NCBI RefSeq assembly: GCF_032062135.1
Contig: NC_092859.1
Location: 40,854,295 to 40,918,294, forward strand
Source of the DNA: Pyxicephalus adspersus
Taxonomy: Eukaryota; Chordata; Amphibia; Anura; Pyxicephalidae
Direction of reading: 5' to 3'
Length of the DNA: 64,000 bases
The position numbers and the translations under genes are program-made. Below are positions 51,201 to 60,200 of this stretch, one piece after another; the stretch's first letter is position 1, and every line of letters begins with the position of its first letter. Under the pieces are notes generated by a model, which searched no databases, had not been told where the DNA came from, and was given only the letters and a program-made list of their open reading frames with translations.

Positions 51201-54200
51201 AGAGCAAAGGCAGAATTAGAAGAATAGATAGAAAGTAGCTGCCAACAGAATCCAATCCCAACAGATTCAGGATGAAAAAGAAAGGCACCATCTGGCTAGC
51301 AGAATATGTACAACAACAGGCATTCCGTGTGGGATGTAGACAGTTACAGCAGGAAAAGTAAATAATGAAAGATTAGAGCCTAAAGGCGACCATTATAAAA
51401 ATAAAGAAAGCATACTGAGTAGGTCTTATCCATTCATCATCAGGGGATCACTGTATTGGATTATTTAAAGCCAAATAGAAGTCACAGTAATAAATAAGCA
51501 GTAAGATATTATTTGCACAAACACTTTTTACCAAGTAATACCTCTACTATCCTTTTATTGCAGGTGTTCAGGGTAATTCAGTATATCATCATTTCTATAC
51601 AGAAGTATATCATTTTTTTACATATTTAAACATTTACAGAATTAAGAAAATGTACAAAATAAAAATAAGAATAACTGTAATTAAATCAGCTCAATCAACT
51701 CCAAATGAATATAGGGAATCAAGTATATTGTAAGTAAAACTTTTCTTCTTTTTTAGAAGAATTTTGAAAAAAAGAAGGTTGGAATACCTGCCAGTTTTGT
51801 TTATCTCATTACAAAGTTTTTCCTCTACTTCTTGTCCTGTAGACAGAAAGATTATATCTTTCAAATGTGAAATAAATCCTTAGAAAGTTTTAAATTAGGG
51901 GTTGTTGCTATCATATATAACTCTTAAATTTTGTATTTGTACAAACTATGAAGACTATCTTCACCCAGCAGCATAAATATTTTTTTATGTTGCTACTTAT
52001 CCCACGATAAGCATTTTCATGTGTAGCTGACAATGCAGTACAGAGTTAACACACTTTAAGGCTTTGCATTTCTGGATTTTAGTAGATGCACAACTGCTAA
52101 TATGTTTAATTAAGTCACATAAGGCTGTGTACAAAAGCTAGATTCTCATCTAATGTTCGTACAGCTGTCCCCTGACATCATTTAGTGATTCATGGTGCCA
52201 TATCACTAAACGACTGACAGAAACGACAGCTATTGTTTTTAAATAGGGACAACGCAGCGGCATGCCTCCTGCTCACTCTCCTTTCTTCTCTCTGGACAAA
52301 ACAGATAGCTGTCTGTCTGTACAGTGCTTATTCCTTCCTGCTGCTGTCACTAGGGATGAGTGAGTGAAATTTTTAATTTCGATCACGCAGTGAATCGGGC
52401 CTTGTGATTCGCCATGAGGTTGTGTTCTCGCTGAATTCAGATTAACTCTCAATGTAGAAAGTCCATCGAGAGTTTGCCTGCAGTCACAGCTGACAACTTG
52501 CGGTCACAGCCGATTGGAGGCTTGCGAGTGCTCCCAATCAGCTGTGACTGCAGGCAAACTCTCAGCCCGTTGACCGTGGGAACTGAACTCAGATGAACTC
52601 TCAATGGAGTAACTCGATTAAGTGTTCGCCTGCAGTCATAGCTGATTGGAAGCACTCACGTGCCTCCAATCAGCTGTGACAGCGCTTCCCACTGTCACCG
52701 GGCTGTACTTATCAGCCCGGTGATCGTGGGAACTGTACCCAGATGTACCCAGATTGAGAGTTCATCTGGAGTTCACCTGCAGTCGCAGCTGATTGGAGGC
52801 ACTCGGGTGCCTCCAATCAACTGTGAACGCAGGTTCCCATGCTCCCCAGGCTGTACTTATCAACCCAGGGAGCGTGGGAACCTGCACCCTGGACTTTAAT
52901 GGAATTCTTCAATGGAAGTCTATTCAGTGCCTGTTTTGTTGACCTTAAACTTAGAGAGGACACAAAAAAGAACTAAAATCAAAATAGCAAACACTTTAAA
53001 ACCCAATAGCAAACAACTGGAAATATTCTGATCAGGTAAAACCTATTTTTTTTAACCTGCAATAAACATACAGAAGTCATAAAGAATTTCACACACAAAC
53101 TGATTTTTCCAAGGCTAGCAACAGCAGATGCATTCTCAAGGCTGACTGGCAGTAAAACATTGGTTTATCTTGTTCAGCTCAGCCAGTGGAATAAAGTGGT
53201 GTCTGGTTAACACCATCCTTTTGTATTTTCAAAGAAGAAAGTTAAATAACACTGGGGAACACATTTTTTGTTGAGTTAGATCCTACACTTGTTTTTTTTT
53301 TACTTTTTTTTGGGTGGTGAATCCAGAAATGACACTAGTTTTTTGCTATCACATCCAGTTTTTGTGATACAGGGTACCCCCCATTTTTGTCAAAAAACAT
53401 ACAAATTTTGCATACAATGAAAAAATAATGAAATAATAACTTGAATGTACTGTTTATTTAGGTTTCTTTTGTTCATACAAAGGATTTGTTACTCTGACAT
53501 TTTTTTACAGTAAAACATTTTACACTTATAGCTTTTCCTGGAGTGTTCAAGACAATCCCGTCGGATGCTCCAACAATAGTCAGCCATCATATGTACATCC
53601 CATCTACCCTGATAGCGTCCTTCCATGACCGTCAAATCTTGGTGGAATCGTTCACCTTGCTCATCACTGACTGCATCAAGGTTTTCCAGGAAGTTAGAAA
53701 GATGGCTATGCAGAAAATGCACCTTGATGCTCATATTGCAACCAAGCATTTTGTAGCTCTCCAAGAATTTCTGGACAATTTCTGTGTAAATATTTGCTCA
53801 TGTGTTTCCAAGAAAGTCCTTGACAAAGGCTTTGAAAGATAACCAAGCATTATTTTCAACTTCTTACATTGTCCTGATGAAATGTTCATCTTTGATGAGC
53901 TGCCAAATCTGTGGACCATCAAACACACCGGCCTTTATTTTTTCAAATGACAGGCTAGGAAATGCCAAAATGAGGTAACTGCTTTATCAGACCCAGTTTC
54001 AGAGGTAGGAATATAATACTCTTTCTACCAACAAGCTGCTCATGTAGAATGTTTGGATCAACTATTTTTAGAGCAGATCTTGGAGGCCAATTCCTTTCCA
54101 CCCAATGCCTCTCCCAAGCTCTGCTGTCCCACATGCACAGATAACAGGGATACATGGTGTATCTGCGTTGTTGACCAAGAAGGAAGCATGCCATTTTAAT

Positions 54201-57200
54201 GTCAACAGTGATGACCCAATTGTGTTGGTGATATTGCAACTCAATGACTCTCTTTATGTCTGTCTGCATATTCTTCGCAATGAGAAACTGAATGGCCAAT
54301 TGAGACTGACTCAAATATATTGCCATTGTGAAGGAAGACACACTTTAGGCTCCTCTTTGAGCTATCGATAAATAGTCGCCATTCAGTTGAGTTATAGATT
54401 GGAATTCCCAATTCCTCGATTAGACCAGGTATTTTATGGCAATACACAATGCCACTGTCAGTTATAAAGTACTGCAGAAATGCAATTTCTCTGGTTCGAA
54501 AGTACAATATCTTTGTTCCTTTTTCAAGTAAGTTTTTCTCTCGCAGTCTTGATGCTAGGAGTTCTGAAACCTTCTTCAATAGTCCCAAATCACGTACCAA
54601 ATCACTCAACTCATGCTGATAAAATCCCTTACAAACAGAGTCCTCTTCAATTTCAAACTCTCCATCATTGTTGTCACCTAATTCATCACCATAATCATGT
54701 TCTTCAAGAGAGGGTAGTGTATTGAAAACTGGCACTGAGATTTTATCTGAATGAGCCACTGGGCGTATACCCAATGATAGACTAGGATACTACATGTTAC
54801 ATTTATTTTTCTTGTTATATCCTGAAGTTATCACTATACAAAAGTAACAGTCACTGTAATGACGTGTTTCCTTTTTCCACATTGGTAAACCCTCGACACA
54901 CTGTTTGCACACCCTATGAGGGGGCCAAGACTTATCTTGATCACCAAGTTTAACTTTGAAATATGCCAAATAGGCTTCCTCTACAAATGTGCAGATGTTC
55001 GCCCTTTGACTGGGAATGGTGAAACTGCCACAGATATATAAAAATGAATCAGGGTTGTTTAGACACTTACGACGAGAAACTGCAGAGCAATACATGATCT
55101 GAAAGACAGGAAATACGTGTACGTAGAGCAGCGCACACCCTCTGACCACACTGTCTTGTGTGTAAATGAATAGCCTATACAAATCGATGCTACAGTAATC
55201 GCATTAATATAAGCGGTAGAGAAAAAACCTGGCGTGATAGAAGAAAACTAACTGCACTTTCAGAATCAACATACCTATTTTAGTGCAAATAAGCTTAAAA
55301 TTCAAGTAAAAAAATGTGTTCAAAATTGTTCCCCAGTTTATCTGTGTGATAGAAAGAGCTTCTGATGTTAACAGACAATTATGAGGCCTTTAACCTATCA
55401 CCTTCTAAAGGAACACCTAAAGAATGTACATCAGATCACTAGAATGGAATGAAACTATTTAATTTATGACCAACTTATATTTAATTGAAACATTTGAAAA
55501 ATCGAACAATACAACTGTAACATGAACAGACACTAGGAGTGTATTTAATAATTTTCGTCAGTAGATTCAATTATTTTTTCACTCATTTTATTCGTTTTCC
55601 CTGTCAGGTTCACTTTTACCCATTGCTCCAGTTTCCTTTGCTTCCTTCATTTATTCTTCCAAAATTTCTTTAAACTATTCCTCAAAAAAGCTAGGATTCA
55701 CTCACCATATTTACTGTGAGATAACATTTACTGTGAGATAACATATTGTATTCAATAGGATAATCTTTTTTGTGGTTTGTTTAGGTTTAGGGAAAATTGT
55801 TTGAAAAATGCTCCTATTGGAACCCCTAAACCCAAACCTCCCCAGCAATTTTGGTGACAATACTATGTTCAGGAGCTTTACAATAAACATACAAGGTGGG
55901 CGGTTGGCAATAGCCTACATTTAAAAATCGTCAATTTCACATCTATATTTTAATGTTAATTTTGGACAAAATCATGTGTTTTACCATTTTTATATTTATT
56001 TGGGACATTGTCCCATGGGTCCCCAGCAACTGTGGGGACAATGTAACTAAAAAGCATTCAATTGACAGGGAACACGAATGGCATGGGAGGCCAGACACTG
56101 AAAGAGTCAACATGTACTATTGTTCACAAAATTTATGAATTCCAGCTCAGGTTTGGATTATAGATTGTTCATTATTCACATGCGATACAATATTGTTACT
56201 GATTCTTAACTTCCCTTTGTGTAACTTCCCCCCTTTTTTTTTCTTTTGTTTTTATTGTAATTTTTCTTTATGTACCTTAACCAAAAATTCTTAATAAACA
56301 TACAATTTCAAAAAAAAATTTATGAATTCCAGATATTTGTTGTGAGCCTAAAGAGGACTATGCCACCAGTGAGACCATTATCAAATACCAGCACTTGATT
56401 GAAGGTACAGGAACACTGGACAGGAATTCTACAGCTAGGTTAGGAAAAAGACACTGCTCTAGAAGCCACATGGCCTAGTCACCTCCCTGTCAAAGCTGTA
56501 TGAACACTTATGTTTGAGCTTTCTCTTTATAGGGTAAATTACAGTTCCTCAACCAGAGTTCCATGGAACTTTAGGATTTCTTCAAAGGTTGCTAGGAGTT
56601 TTTTGAGCAATTTGTGACTCTCAGGTCAGTTTAAGTGACACTATGATGCTATGATTATAGAAGGGGTTCCTTAAGACCTTAAAAGGGTCCCCCATGTTGG
56701 AAAAGTTGAGAAAAGATGGGTTAAATCAAGAAAGTATAACTTTCATTGTTTGCTTTCTTGTGGGCCTGAGTTCAATTCATGACAAACACTATGTCCTAAA
56801 GCTCAGTTTTTATGGCTTGGTGATAGAACACTGATATCATTTAAATTCCTTTTAGAGTTTTAATGGATTTCCAATTCTTTACCCGGCAGCTAGAGAGAAC
56901 TGCGCGTATCTTCCATGTAACAGCATGACTATCGCTGTCTGAATTGACAGTCATAAAAAATGAGCTAAATGACATTAATTACATAATGATTCTTCTCTAC
57001 AGGAGTGAGCGTCGATGTGCTCCCTGCAGGCAGCTTCAGCAGCAAAGTCTAAAAGTGGAAAGAATTAACTTAATCCTAGTCTGATTCTCTGAGATATTAA
57101 AGGCACAAAAACAGAAAAAAATTAGTGGGATTCTCCATGGGAATGTCAAAGAATAAATATGCTCTGATGCTGGCCAGAGATATTTTAGGACAGCCAGATG

Positions 57201-60200
57201 GGTCAGAATGATCTGAAAGCAGAAAGTTTTTTTTTAAATTGTGGATAAACATGTGAGCTAAGAGAGGGGTTATTTTCTTTGGAATTTAACAGGCCAAAAT
57301 TTACATCAGCAATAGAATTACCCCAAGTAAACTGGCAGTATTCCTTTAAATGCAAAACTTTAATTCATTCACAAATCAATTCAGAAAAAAATATAATATT
57401 GTAGAGTATGGGGACACTGTTAGTTGCAGCTTAGGTGAAACACTGTAACAAGTTACTACTCAAAACATTTGAATATCAGGGTGGGAAAGTGACTAACATA
57501 AATAAACTGTTCCCTGCAAATGGAAAAAAAACTCTGCAGTAGTAAAGAGAAAGTGAAGATCCTTCAGATTTTGACATATTTGGTAGGCTCAGTTTTCCTG
57601 CTTACCCATCCAGTGATATACAATAGTTCCTCCAACCAACCCTACAACCCTAAAGGACACATACTTTTAACCTTAAAGGTATAGCAACACATCAGCCGCC
57701 CAAACATCCCTTTACTACTGGCAGCTGAAGGCTTCCAGTGTGTGTTTCTATGTTTCCATATCCTTCTGCACCTTTCCCTTTTTTGATAGTTTAAGTCTCA
57801 GAGGGTGCTGTTATTGCCTTTTTATCACAAAAATGTGCTAGGTTTGCCACAGATTTTCTTGCTTGCCATTATTTGCAAAGTAAAGAATTTAAGAAGTTGT
57901 TTTCAGATATATGCACTTAATAAAGTGGTGTTAATGTGACAGATCGGTGTGTTAATTCTAATATAATTTAGTTCATTTGACAGACATTTGCACAACAAAA
58001 AGTGGTGCGGTACTAATAATCTTATGGAAAAGGTATATGTTCACACGATGTGACATTTGAAAATACAGTGTAGCTGCGCTCATGAATGTCCATTATTTTA
58101 TTTTAAACATTTTTTCCTTTTTAAAATGATAAATAATGAGGGTTTAGCCTTAGTTTAAAGCCAGGAAATGCATTGTCCTGCTTCACAGCAAGTGCATGTT
58201 TTGTTCTTCAAAGGCTGCATGTGGATGTTACAGTTTCAACCCTATACCATTAATAGATTTTGTATTAATCATACTGTATATTCTTGCAGTTAATAGAAAT
58301 ATACTTTTTCTGTACATGAATAGAAGCAGTATGAAATGGTCAAGCAGAGAATAAGCACAGCTATTAAACACAGTGAAATGTTTGATTTATTGTTCCTCGG
58401 TGCAGCCTGCAGGCAAGGTAATACACAATTGTAGATTCTTCTATAATATTAAGACACAATTGTGTTCCTTTATCAAAACGTCTGAAGGAAGTATTATTCC
58501 TAAATATGTGCTGCTCATACAAACAAATTACAATCTTTCCTTTTATTTTCCTGAACATCGGGTAAGGAAATGAAAGCTACAATGCGGTTTATTATTAATT
58601 ATATAAATGGGTAATATGTTTACATACAAGTTAAATATTATGTTATAATATGGTACAAAAGTGGTACAAATGGTACGATTGTGCACGTTCACTTTTTAAA
58701 AATACAGGCCAGCAGTAGCTGATCACTCTATAGTCAACTGTGTGAACAGGACAGAGGGAGGAAAGGAGAGTTGTTCTAAATCAATATTTACAGTAGGTGA
58801 TCATTTTACACTTTACAGCACAGGGTAAAGAACTGCAAAAACTACATCAGATTCTATATTCTGCTGGCTAAACTGGCGGAAGATGCACCCCCACCAACAC
58901 AACCTTCTCATTGGTAGATAATTCGTACAGAGCACCTATTTGTGTGACTTCCAAGCTAAAAGGCTGGAAGAAAAGGGCAAAGTAATCTTCAATTTTCAAA
59001 GTGGCTTTAACTGACATTTTGAGCATCTGTGATAGGTTTTACACAGTTGGCACATTTTATCCAGTGACCAGCACTCTTCTTTGCAGCACAGGGGTGCCAG
59101 TCCTAGGTCTGAATCTCAGTCAGGACCCTATATGCAAGCTGTGTGTGTGGGTTTGCACCAGGCACACTGGTTTCCTTCCAACACATGCAGTTACATTAAC
59201 TGGACTCAATGTATGGCCCTGGAAGTTAGTAAAATATGACTATGGTAGATTGCAATCCCCCCTGAAGGACAGTTAGTGACATGACTGCAGACCTTGAAAA
59301 GTAATGTATAATATGCTGGTGCTATATAAATACAAGGTAATTATAATATTAGGTAAAATGTTGCTTGTTAATATATGACTCTGAATGTGCTATCCAGTGT
59401 GCTTTAGCTAATGTTCTATATTTACCAAGGTAAATTAAATAAGAAATAATGCCTTGTACAATCCCAATAAATGTTACAGGAAATAAACAGTCACTGCTTT
59501 CTGTTTAGTGAAAAGGATTAATATAGAGGTATTTAGGTTTTTCTTTTGTTACACACCTCTTAAGGTCCTCAAATGAGAGATTGTGTACCCTTCTCCATCA
59601 TTGGGGTAGTCAATAATGTGGTTGGAGTGTTGTGTATTGCACACAATAGAAACATAGTAGTTTTAGGTGTTTAAGTCTTTTCCTGTGTCCAGAATGTAAA
59701 ATCTATTAGATCCCTATTTCCTTCTGGTTGGTTCTTAATTCTGGCACCCTATATATTTTGTCATTTACAAAAATCTAAAACAATAAATTAAGTAAAAACA
59801 TGCCCTGTAAAATCTAATAGCTGGTACATGAGTAGTTCTGCAGCCTATTTTGTGCTTGGCCTAATAATTTTCTAAATCCCCAAAACACTGAAAACACAGG
59901 TACAATATTCCTAAATACCAAAATTACACTGTTCCAATGGGCGAACATTGTGATAGGAGAGGTGAATACAGAATACAGAGAAAGCACTTCATTTCAGAAT
60001 ATACCCATAAAATACACAAAAAAGTTACCTAAAATTCTGTTCTAACCTGCTTTAGCCACTTGATCAACTGGAACTCCTAGCTCCTGCGACATGTAACCCA
60101 ACACAGAGAAGATAGCAAACCCTGCTAGAATACTGGTAAAAGCATTCCCAAGAGTAACGATAAACGTGTCCCTGCAATAAAAAAAAAGAACAGCTGAACA

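Larger units (their letters stand above)
48911..60046 (-). other. slc6a7: slc6a7 largest intron (11.1 kb)
   Basis: Phase 1, GT-AG (donor GTTAGA). Contains a foldback MITE, a palindrome array, the TIR element with an unfamiliar transposase-like gene, a truncated retroinsert, an interspersed repeat copy and a SINE. 49300-52120 and 56711-59049 hold nothing recognised. Confidence 0.85.
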
